NCBI GenBank assembly: GCA_030599705.1
Contig: JAUVNM010000016.1
Location: 1 to 13,425, forward strand
Reading direction: 5' to 3'
Source of the DNA: Gammaproteobacteria bacterium
GTDB taxonomy: Bacteria; Pseudomonadota; Gammaproteobacteria; UBA9214
DNA length: 13,425 nucleotides
The position numbers and the translations under genes were made by a program. Positions 1 to 6,510 of this stretch are shown piece after piece. The notes under the pieces are model-generated. The model saw only the letters and a list, made by a program, of their open reading frames with translations. It did no database searches and had not been told where the DNA came from. Positions within the stretch are counted from its first letter, which is position 1; the number at the start of each line of letters is the position of its first letter.

Positions 1-171
1 AAGGCTTTCAATCGCAAGAAGGCGCAGCTCGATGCCGTGCATGCAGACGGGCTGGTCTCCGCCTGCTCGAATTGCCGCATCCACCTCGAGGAGGGCCTCG
101 AGGAATACCACATGGATATACCGGTGCTCAGCCTGACGGAGACCATCGCCGAGCATCTGGCGGATGATTAA
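1..171 (+). CDS. isp2: Isp2-like HdrD-type iron-sulfur protein, C-terminal fragment
   Basis: Reading frame 1 is open from the window edge to TAA at 169-171 and gives 56 residues; the start lies outside the window. The fragment holds a CxxC pair (C22 and C25 of the fragment, in VSACSNCRIHLEEG) followed by a short acidic tail. This matches the end of the CCG (cysteine-rich) domain of heterodisulfide-reductase D-like proteins. The assignment to Isp2 rests mainly on position. In the Thiocapsa-type hynS-isp1-isp2-hynL operon, an HdrD-like protein is encoded directly before the hydrogenase large subunit, and here hynL follows 114 bp downstream on the same strand. With the cytochrome b Isp1, Isp2 is thought to carry electrons between the hydrogenase and the membrane quinone or sulfur pathway. 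The alternative is another HdrB/D-family protein. Confidence 0.72.
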   Translation, partial: KAFNRKKAQLDAVHADGLVSACSNCRIHLEEGLEEYHMDIPVLSLTETIAEHLADD

Positions 172-174
172 GGA

Positions 175-225
175 GTAGGAGCCAGCTTGCTGGCGAACTG
201 TTCGCGGCCAAGAGGCCGCTCCTAC
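175..225. repeat. REP pair in inverted orientation (BIME-like)
   Basis: Two REP-type units face each other. The unit at 175-197 opens with GTAGGAGC and contains the hairpin GCCAG-CTTG-CTGGC followed by GAA. The inverted unit at 201-225 begins TTCGC, carries the hairpin GCGGCC-AAGA-GGCCGC and ends GCTCCTAC. Only three bases (ctg) separate them. The outer 8-base ends (GTAGGAGC and GCTCCTAC) and the inner GCGAA/TTCGC are complementary, so the pair could form one large cruciform or RNA stem-loop. GTAG heads and short hairpins are typical of gammaproteobacterial REPs mobilised by RAYT (Y1 transposase-like) proteins. The pair lies in the isp2-hynL gap, so it would be transcribed within the operon. 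Confidence 0.85.
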
Positions 226-240
226 AGGTAAACATAAGGC

Positions 241-263
241 GTAGGAGCCGGCTTGCCGGCGAA
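241..263 (+). repeat. Third REP unit, direct orientation
   Basis: This 23-base unit has the same orientation as the first REP at 175. It differs at two positions, which lie opposite each other in the stem: GCCAG/CTGGC in the first unit becomes GCCGG/CCGGC here. The compensatory change keeps the hairpin intact. It ends 11 bases before the GAGG ribosome-binding sequence (275-278) of hynL, so it could affect hynL translation or mRNA stability. Confidence 0.85.
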
Positions 264-285
264 TTGCACGCATTGAGGAATCATT

Positions 286-2007
286 ATGAGCGAACGCATT
301 GTCGTTGACCCGATAACCCGTATCGAGGGCCACTTGCGCATCGAGGCGCAAATGGAAGGGGACCGTATTGCCAAGGCCTACTCGGCCGGCACCATGGTGC
401 GCGGCATCGAGATTATCCTGCGGGGACGCGATCCGCGCGATGCCTGGGCCTTTGCACAGCGCATCTGCGGCGTGTGCACCCTGGTGCATGGGCTGGCCTC
501 CATCCGCGCCGTGGAAAATGCACTCGATTACACGATCCCTCCGAATGCCCAGTTGATCCGCAACCTGATGAGCGGTGCACAGTACGTGCATGATCATGTC
601 ATGCACTTCTACCACCTGCACGCACTTGACTGGGTGGACGTGGTATCGGCATTGGGTGCCGACCCGAAGGCGACCTCGGAACTGGCGCAATCCATCAGCA
701 GTTACCCGAAATCATCGCCCGGCTATTTTGCCGACATGCAGAAGAGGCTCAAGGACTTTGTCGAGTCCGGCCAGCTGGGCATCTTTGCCAATGGCTACTG
801 GGGTCACCCGGCCTACAAGCTGCCGCCGGAAGCGAATCTCATGGCGGTTGCACATTATCTCGAGGCGCTGAGCTGGCAACGCGATGTCGCCAAGTTGCAC
901 ACCATCTTCGGTGGCAAGAACCCGCACCCGAACTTCCTGGTCGGGGGCGTGGCCTCGCCAATTGACCTGAATTCCGACTCGGCCATCAATGCCAAGCGCC
1001 TGGCACAGGTGCAGGAAATCATCAACAAGATGCAGGTATTCGTGGACCAGGTCTATATCCCCGATCTGCTGGCGATTGCCGGTTTCTACAAGGACTGGGG
1101 TGCGCGCGGCGAGGGGCTGGGAAATTTCCTCACCTATGGCGACTTTCCGGAAAAGGGCATGGACGACCCGTCCAGTTTTCTGATCCCGGCGGGCGCCATC
1201 CTGAATCGTGACCTGACCAACATTCACGATGTCGATATGAATGCCGCCGACGAGATCCAGGAATACGTATCCCACTCCTGGTATGACTACGATGGCGGCA
1301 AGAACGGGGGGCTGCATCCCTATGACGGCGAGACCAGCCTGAATTACAGTGGACCAACGCCACCCTACGAGCAGCTGGATGTGGAGCAGTCCTACTCCTG
1401 GCTGAAATCACCGCGCTGGAAAGGCCATGCCATGGAAGTCGGGCCACTGGCACGCGTGTTGATGCTGTATGCCACCGGGCATGAGCAGACACAGGAGCTG
1501 GTCAACATGACGCTGAGCAAACTGGACGTGCCGGTGGATGCACTGTTCTCGACGCTGGGTCGCACTGCCGCGCGTGGACTCGAGACCAAGATCATCGGCG
1601 ACATGATGCAGGGCTGGCATGACAACCTGATTGCCAACATCAAGGCGGGTGACACGAAGACCTTCAATGAAAAACTCTGGGACCCGTCCACCTGGCCGAA
1701 GCAGGCGAAGGGCGTCGGTTTCATGGAAGCGCCGCGCGGTGCACTCGCCCACTGGATCGTGATCGAGGACGGCATCATCAAGAATTACCAGGCCGTGGTG
1801 CCGAGCACCTGGAACGCCGGGCCGCGCGACCAGAACGGCCAGCCGGGGGCCTACGAGGCGGCACTGCAGGACAACCACACCCTGCATGATACGCAGCAGC
1901 CGATCGAGATCCTGCGCACCATCCACAGTTTTGATCCCTGTATCGCCTGTGCCGTGCATGTGACCGACCCGGATGGCGAGGAGCTGATCAAGGTAAAGGT
2001 GCGCTGA
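286..2007 (+). CDS. hynL: [NiFe]-hydrogenase large (catalytic) subunit, Isp type
   Basis: Large subunit of a group 1 uptake-type [NiFe]-hydrogenase, binding the Ni-Fe(CN)2CO site that interconverts H2 with protons and electrons. The 573 residues are normal for the family. The N-terminus has the signature DPITRIEGH (8-16). The L1 motif RICGVCT supplies C61 and C64, and the C-terminal L2 motif DPCIACAVH supplies C552 and C555; these four cysteines are the expected Ni ligands. The 15 residues after H558 form the extension normally removed by a dedicated maturation endopeptidase, so the gene encodes a processable precursor. ATG 286 follows GAGG (275-278) at a 7-base spacing. An HdrD-like gene upstream and no adjacent small-subunit gene fit the split hynS-isp1-isp2-hynL order (group 1e) of purple sulfur bacteria and relatives. 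The small subunit should lie upstream of the window. Confidence 0.95.
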   Translation: MSERIVVDPITRIEGHLRIEAQMEGDRIAKAYSAGTMVRGIEIILRGRDPRDAWAFAQRICGVCTLVHGLASIRAVENALDYTIPPNAQLIRNLMSGAQYVHDHVMHFYHLHALDWVDVVSALGADPKATSELAQSISSYPKSSPGYFADMQKRLKDFVESGQLGIFANGYWGHPAYKLPPEANLMAVAHYLEALSWQRDVAKLHTIFGGKNPHPNFLVGGVASPIDLNSDSAINAKRLAQVQEIINKMQVFVDQVYIPDLLAIAGFYKDWGARGEGLGNFLTYGDFPEKGMDDPSSFLIPAGAILNRDLTNIHDVDMNAADEIQEYVSHSWYDYDGGKNGGLHPYDGETSLNYSGPTPPYEQLDVEQSYSWLKSPRWKGHAMEVGPLARVLMLYATGHEQTQELVNMTLSKLDVPVDALFSTLGRTAARGLETKIIGDMMQGWHDNLIANIKAGDTKTFNEKLWDPSTWPKQAKGVGFMEAPRGALAHWIVIEDGIIKNYQAVVPSTWNAGPRDQNGQPGAYEAALQDNHTLHDTQQPIEILRTIHSFDPCIACAVHVTDPDGEELIKVKVR

Positions 2008-2066
2008 CTGGTGCACTCAAAGCAGTAAAAACCTGTCATATTCGAATAGCGAGAGCGGAGTAAACA

Positions 2067-2603
2067 ATGCAACCGAGAGCCATACAAGTCATCGTGGTAA
2101 CATTTATTACTTTACTGATTGCACCGTTTGCCCAGGCGCACACGGGTATGCACGGGACGAGTGGACTTGCCGACGGATTCATGCATCCGGTTACCGGCCT
2201 GGATCATCTGCTGGTTCCCGTCGTTGCCGGATTCTGGGCAGCAAAGTCCGGCAGACACTGCCTGCAGTGCATCATGCTGTTTCTGCTGCTGATGCTGGCC
2301 GGCATGTTGCTTGGTGTGGCCGGGCTGGTATTCCAGCAGCTGGAAGTTACTACCATTCTTGCCTTCGTATTACCGGCACTGGTGATAGCCGTTGCCATTG
2401 CAAGACATGACTTGTTTGCCTATGTCTTCTTCGGCAGTTTTGCGTTCTACCACGGTGTGGCGCATATGCTGGGAATGCCTTCCGCGGCCCCGGTAACCGG
2501 TTATGCAGCGGGACTGTTACTCTCCACCGGCCTGTTGCTGGCGCTCGGTATTATCCTCAGGCAGATCATCATGGCCCACCAGCATCATCATATTACTCAT
2601 TAG
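2067..2603 (+). CDS. hupE: HupE/UreJ-family nickel transport membrane protein
   Basis: A 178-residue polytopic protein of the HupE/UreJ family, whose members are secondary permeases or channels for Ni2+ (sometimes Co2+) feeding hydrogenase or urease maturation. A signal-like N-terminus (to about QA at 24) would leave a mature protein beginning with histidine (HTGMHG). The family signature HPVTGLDH is at 40-47, and a second conserved histidine element, HGVAH, is at 129-133. About five hydrophobic segments follow the first signature. The C-terminus is histidine-rich (HQHHHITH), which could bind metal. ATG 2067 has GGAG at 2057-2060, 6 bases upstream. It starts 59 bp after hynL on the same strand and is probably co-transcribed, which supports a role in supplying Ni to HynL. 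It converges with the aldolase gene, leaving only 11 bp between the two stop codons. Confidence 0.9.
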   Translation: MQPRAIQVIVVTFITLLIAPFAQAHTGMHGTSGLADGFMHPVTGLDHLLVPVVAGFWAAKSGRHCLQCIMLFLLLMLAGMLLGVAGLVFQQLEVTTILAFVLPALVIAVAIARHDLFAYVFFGSFAFYHGVAHMLGMPSAAPVTGYAAGLLLSTGLLLALGIILRQIIMAHQHHHITH

Positions 2604-2614
2604 GTTTTGGTGAG

Positions 2615-3637
2615 CTATTCGTTTTCCATGGCCGTCGTCCAGGTACCGTAACGGGCGGCGCCGTTGAGGCGGGCGCGCCGGTACAGGGCCTGCTGCGTTG
2701 CGGCCGCATTCGCCGGATTTCCCTGCCAGGCCTTGAGGGCTGGTTCCTGCAGGGCACGGCCGAATGAAAATGACAGTTCCCAGGGTGCATCCGGATAGCG
2801 GGCGTTCATGGCGTTCAGGTTGGCAGTCGCCTCTTCCGGTGTCTGGCCCCCGGAGAGAAAGTTGATCCCCGGCACGGCAGCCGGGACGCTGCGCCGGAAC
2901 ACCTTCAGTGTCGCCTCCGCCACCTGCTCCGGGCTGGCCGGGGAGGGGTGGTCCTTGCCGGGGGTGACCATGCTGGGTTTGAGGACAATGAACTCGAGGA
3001 TGACCTGGTGCCGGTACAGGGCATGAAACACCGAGCGCAGGACGGCCTCGATGACTTCCGCGCTGCGCCCGATCGTATGATCCCCGTCGATCAGGACCTC
3101 GGGCTCCACGATGGGCACCAGGCCCTCTGCCTGGCAGACCGCGGCATAGCGCGCCAGCATCTCGGCGTTGGCCTCGAGCCCGAGCGCCGTCGGGTTGTGA
3201 TCGCTGATTGGATAGACCTCACGCCACTTGGCGAAGCGGGCACCCAGGGTCTTGTAGTGCTGCAGGCGTTCGGCCAGGCCATCCAGCCCCCGGGTGATTT
3301 TGTCGCCCGGTGCATTGGCAAGCGGCGCCAGGCCCTTGTCCACCTTGATGCCCGGGACGATCCCCTGGTTTGCCAGTATCACGGGTAGCGGCGTGCCGTC
3401 ATCAGCCGACTGGGCCAGCGTTTCCTCGAACAGGATCACGCCACTGACGAACTCGGCTAGTCCGGGCGTGGTAAACAGCAGGCTGCGGTAACTGCGTCGG
3501 CTTTCCTGTGTCGATTCAGCATCGATCGCGGCAAACCGTTTGGCAATGGTCGGGGCGCTTTCATCGGCGGCCAGGATACCCTTGCCGGGTTGCACCATGT
3601 CTTCAATGACTGCCTCGAGTTCGGCTGCCGGATCCAC
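2615..3637 (-). CDS. Class I fructose-bisphosphate aldolase
   Basis: Schiff-base aldolase of the eukaryote-like class I type. It cleaves or forms fructose 1,6-bisphosphate in glycolysis, gluconeogenesis or the Calvin cycle. Numbered from the GTG start (340 residues): GKGILAADES 18-27, GIKVDKG 96-102, FAKWREVY 135-142, VPIVEPEVL 174-182, and LKPSMV 219-224 with K220 as the Schiff-base lysine. FLSGGQ and WELSFSFGRALQ follow. The frame stays open to an ATG at 3658, but GTG 3637 is the better start. A strong GGGAGGA (3650-3644) lies 6 bases before it, and the extra seven residues would be encoded across that site. The terminal tyrosine of animal enzymes is absent. A good sigma70-type promoter lies upstream. 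The gene is divergent from the membrane-protein gene at 3800 and seems functionally separate from the hydrogenase genes. Confidence 0.93.
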   Translation of the reverse strand: MDPAAELEAVIEDMVQPGKGILAADESAPTIAKRFAAIDAESTQESRRSYRSLLFTTPGLAEFVSGVILFEETLAQSADDGTPLPVILANQGIVPGIKVDKGLAPLANAPGDKITRGLDGLAERLQHYKTLGARFAKWREVYPISDHNPTALGLEANAEMLARYAAVCQAEGLVPIVEPEVLIDGDHTIGRSAEVIEAVLRSVFHALYRHQVILEFIVLKPSMVTPGKDHPSPASPEQVAEATLKVFRRSVPAAVPGINFLSGGQTPEEATANLNAMNARYPDAPWELSFSFGRALQEPALKAWQGNPANAAATQQALYRRARLNGAARYGTWTTAMENE

Positions 3638-3679
3638 TGTGCTTCCTCCCGTGTGCATATTCCTGTTGCGCCTGATTTG

Positions 3680-3707
3680 ACTATAGTAGCCTGCCGTTAA
3701 CAGTCAA
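3680..3707 (-). promoter_or_regulatory. Sigma70-type promoter of the aldolase gene
   Basis: On the minus strand, TTGACT (3707-3702), a 16-base spacer and TATAGT (3685-3680) give close matches to -35 and -10 consensus. This predicts transcription from about 3673, 36 bases before the GTG start. The FNR-type box at 3716-3729 is centred about 50 bases upstream of that start, so a regulator bound there could also affect aldolase transcription. Confidence 0.6.
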
Positions 3708-3715
3708 AATTTGCC

Positions 3716-3729
3716 TTGATGCACGTCAA
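3716..3729 (+). promoter_or_regulatory. FNR/Dnr-type box upstream of the gene at 3800
   Basis: TTGATGCACGTCAA matches TTGAT-N4-ATCAA in 9 of 10 positions. A -10-like TATAGT (3750-3755) starts 20 bases after the box, so the box would sit near -40 of a start at about 3762, close to class II activator geometry. The leader to ATG 3800 would be about 38 bases. It lies in the divergent aldolase/membrane-protein intergenic region. Confidence 0.6.
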
Positions 3730-3745
3730 CAGGGGTGGATTTGTT

Positions 3746-3761
3746 AGTCTATAGTTAGACT
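3746..3761. promoter_or_regulatory. Perfect inverted repeat over the -10 region
   Basis: AGTCTA-TAGT-TAGACT has perfect 6-base arms and overlaps the proposed -10 TATAGT (3750-3755) of the plus-strand promoter. A dyad at this place is a typical site for a repressor or a second regulator, but no known binding motif was recognised. It may also be chance. Confidence 0.3.
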
Positions 3762-3799
3762 GAAATGCAATATCCCGTTCATTGATCAGGAATTTTCCC

Positions 3800-4399
3800 A
3801 TGACCACTGATATCGCCAGGTTACTGGAAGACATGCGCGGCATCCAGGAACAGCTGGAGCAGTTCTTTGACGAGGCGCGCGAGCGCTTCCGTTACACGCT
3901 GGAAGACGGGCGCGTGCGTTTTTCAAGGGAGGTGCAGCAGTTGCATCGCCGCTATCGCGTCAGTTCCCTGCGTTACCTGCTGGATGCCAACCTGATGAGC
4001 ATGCTTACGGCACCGGTCATCTACAGCATGGTTGTCCCGTTGGTCATCCTGGATACCTGTTTTACCATCTACCAGCATATCTGTTTCCGGGCCTACGGGG
4101 TTCCGCGAGTCAGCCGGCGCGACTACCTGGTCAATGACCGGCACAGGCTGGCTTACCTGAACATCATCGAAAAGGTGAACTGTACCTATTGCGGCTACGG
4201 TAACGGGGTGATCGCCTATGCGCGCGAGATCATTTCGCGCACCGAACAATACTGGTGTCCGATCCGCCAGGCGCACCATGTACCCGGGGCCCACGAGCGC
4301 TACCCGCGGTTCTTTGCCTACGGCGATGCGGAGGCCTATCTCGAGGGCATGGCGGCCAAGCGCCAGGAGCTTGGAGAAGAGACCTCTGAAAACCACTGA
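3800..4399 (+). CDS. Membrane-anchored protein of unknown function with CxxC...C motif
   Basis: A 199-residue protein I do not recognise by function. The first 55 residues are charged and helix-prone (possible coiled coil). One long or two short hydrophobic segments follow at about 66-96. The C-terminal domain holds VNCTYCGYGNG with C128 and C131, then YWCP with C153, plus a His pair (residues 159-160, in QAHHVPG). The three cysteines and nearby histidines could bind a metal or form a redox site; this is inference. The frame extends upstream to a TTG at 3782, but ATG 3800 has AGGA (3788-3791) 8 bases before it and is preferred. An FNR-type box precedes the gene and another follows its stop, so it seems to be its own transcription unit within the low-oxygen regulon. 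Confidence 0.8.
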   Translation: MTTDIARLLEDMRGIQEQLEQFFDEARERFRYTLEDGRVRFSREVQQLHRRYRVSSLRYLLDANLMSMLTAPVIYSMVVPLVILDTCFTIYQHICFRAYGVPRVSRRDYLVNDRHRLAYLNIIEKVNCTYCGYGNGVIAYAREIISRTEQYWCPIRQAHHVPGAHERYPRFFAYGDAEAYLEGMAAKRQELGEETSENH

Positions 4400-4435
4400 A
4401 AAGATAAAGACCACAAAGTGCTATCTTCAGGAGAA

Positions 4436-4477
4436 TTGATCCGGATCAAGTCGTTTGCGGCAGTTCGGGTGGAGAAT
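4436..4477 (+). promoter_or_regulatory. Perfect FNR-type box with -10, upstream of the gene at 4512
   Basis: TTGATCCGGATCAA (4436-4449) is a fully symmetric match to the FNR/Anr/Dnr consensus. GAGAAT at 4472-4477 matches TATAAT at four positions and begins exactly 22 bases after the box, which would centre the box at -41.5 of a start near 4484. The leader to ATG 4512 would be about 28 bases. The box begins 36 bases after the stop codon of the preceding gene. Confidence 0.7.
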
Positions 4478-4511
4478 GTCCTGAAATAGTGAACCCTTTT
4501 ACCGGAATGCC

Positions 4512-4862
4512 ATGGAACCTGTCCTGACAGTGGAATTTACTGCCCGCGCCGGCAGCAAGACGTTCGAAGAAGAGAGCGTGCACCTGCATGACCTCGATGA
4601 GTTCTTCGACTATGTGGCACCGGGCGGCGGTTGTGAACAGATACCCTCCGATGTCAGCGAAATACGCATGGTATTTCTCAAGCCACTGCATCCCAATACA
4701 CAAATTCCTGCTGCCGACCTGGTTGCGACCCTGCAGCTGGGGATGACCTATTTTACCGGCCCGCTTGCAGAGCTTGGCCAGTTGATCGAACAGTTGCTCG
4801 ACAGGTCAGGCCGGGGGGAGCTCTCACGGTCCTTTATGGCCATCACCGGGATGCTCGACTGA
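4512..4862 (+). CDS. Hypothetical protein, 116 residues
   Basis: I do not recognise this family. The product is small, acidic and soluble, with no signal peptide or membrane segment. It has a single cysteine in a glycine-rich GGGC stretch (38-41). The last third (about 67-116) looks alpha-helical. A weak GGAA (4504-4507) precedes ATG 4512, and no better in-frame start is visible upstream. Coding is supported by the position of the FNR-type promoter just upstream and by an unbroken frame with normal composition. The gene converges with the Tll0287-like gene across a dispersed repeat. A role in adaptation to low oxygen or nitrosative conditions is inferred only from the promoter. Confidence 0.65.
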   Translation: MEPVLTVEFTARAGSKTFEEESVHLHDLDEFFDYVAPGGGCEQIPSDVSEIRMVFLKPLHPNTQIPAADLVATLQLGMTYFTGPLAELGQLIEQLLDRSGRGELSRSFMAITGMLD

Positions 4863-4882
4863 TCAAGGCATCCCTGTCCGGT

Positions 4883-4944
4883 TTGTAGGGCCGAATTCAC
4901 TTGTGCCCGGCGCTTTATCGGGTATTCGGCCATTCATAACTAAC
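4883..4944 (-). repeat. Dispersed ~62 bp repeat, copy 1
   Basis: On the minus strand this stretch is about 90% identical to 10813-10875 read on the plus strand, with five substitutions and one single-base indel. The outer arms ATTCGGCC and GGCCGAAT are perfect inverted repeats, and inside them CCCG and CGGG form a second, shorter pair, so it can fold as a nested stem. It sits between two convergent genes, where a bidirectional terminator would be expected, but there is no T-tract. No match to a known element was recognised. Confidence 0.75.
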
Positions 4945-4962
4945 CGGTATACACGGCCTGAA

Positions 4963-5541
4963 TCATTTGCCCGCAGTGCCCAGTGGCTGAGTGATGCTGA
5001 ATGCCCCCCGTATATCGCCTGTCCTGTATCCCAGGGCCTGGTCATCGGGGTACAGTTTCTCCAGGCGCGCCCTGGCTATTGAATCAACGTGCTCACCGTG
5101 ACAGGCCAGGCACAGCTTGGCGGTCGGAATCGCCTTCATATAACGCAACTTTTTGACACCATCCTGGCGAACGACCTCGTGGTGCTCCATTTTCGCCGGG
5201 TCCTCCCCGGCACGCTTGCGTTCCTCGAAGGCTTCGAGCACAGATAGCTCCCATGGATCAGGCGCATTTGCCGGGTTCCTTACCCTGAGGCTGGTGCGGC
5301 CCACGTCCCAGTCATTGCGAACACTGTAGGTATTCGCAATCGCCGGCGCAGACAGGTTGCACACACTGATGGCATTGACCGGGCCACCATCCTGCATGCC
5401 CGCCAGTAATTCCTGCTTGAGCGTCTGCATGAACTCGCTGACCGTCGCCCGGCTGGCGTCAATTTCCGCGGTGTAATCACCGGCGTGGACAGCGGAAATT
5501 GCAGTCATGCCGAGAGCAAATAACGTTATTAACTGTCGCAT
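4963..5541 (-). CDS. Secreted Tll0287-like (DUF3365) c-type heme protein
   Basis: A 192-residue periplasmic protein with a signal peptide (hydrophobic to about HAG, residues 19-21). The body follows the Tll0287-like/DUF3365 pattern: AISVCNLSAPAIA with C61, then GRTSLRVRNPANAPDPWE (81-98), then a c-type heme site CLACH (C144, C147, H148). Family members are single-heme proteins or sensor domains; in Tll0287 itself a cysteine can ligate the heme, and C61 is the candidate here. Redox or gas sensing, or electron transfer, is possible. There is no fused signalling domain. ATG 5541 has GAAGG (5552-5548) 6 bases upstream. It is the last gene of an apparent operon with the methyltransferase at 5765-6430, whose promoter carries an FNR-type box. 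Confidence 0.85.
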   Translation of the reverse strand: MRQLITLFALGMTAISAVHAGDYTAEIDASRATVSEFMQTLKQELLAGMQDGGPVNAISVCNLSAPAIANTYSVRNDWDVGRTSLRVRNPANAPDPWELSVLEAFEERKRAGEDPAKMEHHEVVRQDGVKKLRYMKAIPTAKLCLACHGEHVDSIARARLEKLYPDDQALGYRTGDIRGAFSITQPLGTAGK

Positions 5542-5568
5542 ATAAAACCTTCATTTGTGGGAAATCGG

Positions 5569-5721
5569 TCAGAGACCCTGGTCGGTCCCTACCAGATGAT
5601 GATGTTGTAAAATCAGGTGAGTTCTTTCATGCGCGGACCGGCTGTTAATCCAGATTATGACTACCCATGATACCAGCCCGATGAGGAGAACGATATCTAC
5701 ACTGACTGAGCGTTCTGTCAA
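5569..5721 (-). CDS. Possible 50-residue single-span membrane peptide
   Basis: This short frame fills much of the gap between the methyltransferase and the Tll0287-like gene on the same strand, ending 27 bp before the latter. It reads as a believable bitopic peptide. Polar residues with charge (TERSVSVD) lead into a hydrophobic span at about 10-25 (LVSWVVIIWI), followed by a basic, histidine-rich tail (QHHHLVG). The difficulty is the start. The only in-frame initiator is TTG 5721, about 13 bases after the GGGAG at 5739-5735. That site is instead well placed for ATG 5728 in another frame, which gives only 27 residues. Either initiation at TTG is unusual, or the frame is non-functional or frameshifted. 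No homologue is recognised. Confidence 0.35.
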   Translation of the reverse strand: MTERSVSVDIVLLIGLVSWVVIIWINSRSAHERTHLILQHHHLVGTDQGL

Positions 5722-5764
5722 TTACCATGTCGGTCTCCCTTTCTGCCAGGTCTGATCTATCCTG

Positions 5765-6430
5765 CTAGTTGCTGTCCGTGTGGACAAACCGGCAATAATT
5801 GAATCGCTGTACGCCGCCAGCGGGTGTGATGTGCTCTTCAGACCGGGTTTCGGCCAGCCGCAGGGTATGCCCAAGCGCGCGGTTGAGTGTATCAGGACTG
5901 TAGCGTACCACCTCGAGTCCGTTACATGTGCTCGGACCGTCCTCGGCAAAGGTGGCGATGATGGCGTGACCGCCCGGTTTGAGTGCCTTGTCAAGCGTGG
6001 CCAGGTAACGGGAGCGCTGCATATCACTGGTAAGGAAATGAAACACTGCCCGGTCATGCCAGATGTCATAGCGCACCTCGGGCCTGAAGGTCGTGACGTC
6101 CTGCTCGATCCAGGTAACCTGGCTGGCCTGTACCCCCAGCCTTTTCCTGGCGCGCTTGATGCCGCCATGGGCGATGTCGAGTACCGTGATGTTGTCGTAA
6201 TCGGCCTCGAGCAGGTAGTCGGCCAGTGTCGAGGCGCCGCCGCCGACATCGATAATGCCGGCATCCTGTCCGGCACCGGTTGCCGTGATCATGGCCAGTG
6301 AATATTCCGGGTGTAACTGGTACCAGCTGACCTCGGTCGCCGGTTTGTCGACATACAAACGCTCCCAATGGGCCTTCCAGTCCTGGCCTTGGCCGCCCGC
6401 ACGAAAACCGTCGTCGTTTAATGCCACCAT
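5765..6430 (-). CDS. Class I SAM-dependent methyltransferase
   Basis: A 221-residue Rossmann-fold methyltransferase of unknown substrate. It has an N-terminal element DWKAHWERLY, then VSWYQLHPEYSLAMI (34-48), a pattern seen in a family that also includes METTL12-like protein methyltransferases. Motif I is IIDVGGGAST (59-68), an acidic motif II residue is in LDIA, and a WHDRAVFHFL stretch follows. The frame stays open to a TTG at 6451, but ATG 6430 is preferred. There is no Shine-Dalgarno sequence before it. Instead, the predicted start of transcription falls at about 6431, so the mRNA may be leaderless. It heads an operon with the small membrane peptide and the Tll0287-like protein. A protein or small-molecule target linked to respiration is possible but not shown. 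Confidence 0.85.
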   Translation of the reverse strand: MVALNDDGFRAGGQGQDWKAHWERLYVDKPATEVSWYQLHPEYSLAMITATGAGQDAGIIDVGGGASTLADYLLEADYDNITVLDIAHGGIKRARKRLGVQASQVTWIEQDVTTFRPEVRYDIWHDRAVFHFLTSDMQRSRYLATLDKALKPGGHAIIATFAEDGPSTCNGLEVVRYSPDTLNRALGHTLRLAETRSEEHITPAGGVQRFNYCRFVHTDSN

Positions 6431-6437
6431 GTAATTA

Positions 6438-6479
6438 CATATACAGGCCAACCGTATGGTTGTCGTTGACGCTGGTCAA
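6438..6479 (-). promoter_or_regulatory. FNR-type promoter of the methyltransferase operon
   Basis: TTGACCAGCGTCAA on the minus strand (6479-6466) matches TTGAT-N4-ATCAA in 8 of 10 positions and keeps perfect TTGAC/GTCAA symmetry. TATATG (6443-6438) begins exactly 22 bases after the box, which centres the box at about -41.5 of a start near 6431. The ATG at 6430 is thus within a base or two of the predicted transcript end. Confidence 0.55.
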
Positions 6480-6510
6480 GTAACCTGTATTGGAGATTCC
6501 TGGCTATCCT

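Noticed and set aside
2948..3388. Long plus-strand frame antisense to the aldolase gene
   Set aside because: The opposite strand encodes a complete class I aldolase with all catalytic motifs; this frame is a high-GC shadow.
4863..4962. Bidirectional intrinsic terminator between the convergent genes
   Set aside because: The repeat there can form a nested stem, but the loop is large and no T-run follows on either strand.
5645..5728. 27-codon frame from ATG 5728 with a well-placed GGGAG
   Set aside because: The peptide is short, has no recognisable feature, and lies over the more protein-like 50-codon frame. I kept the latter at low confidence and noted the conflict.
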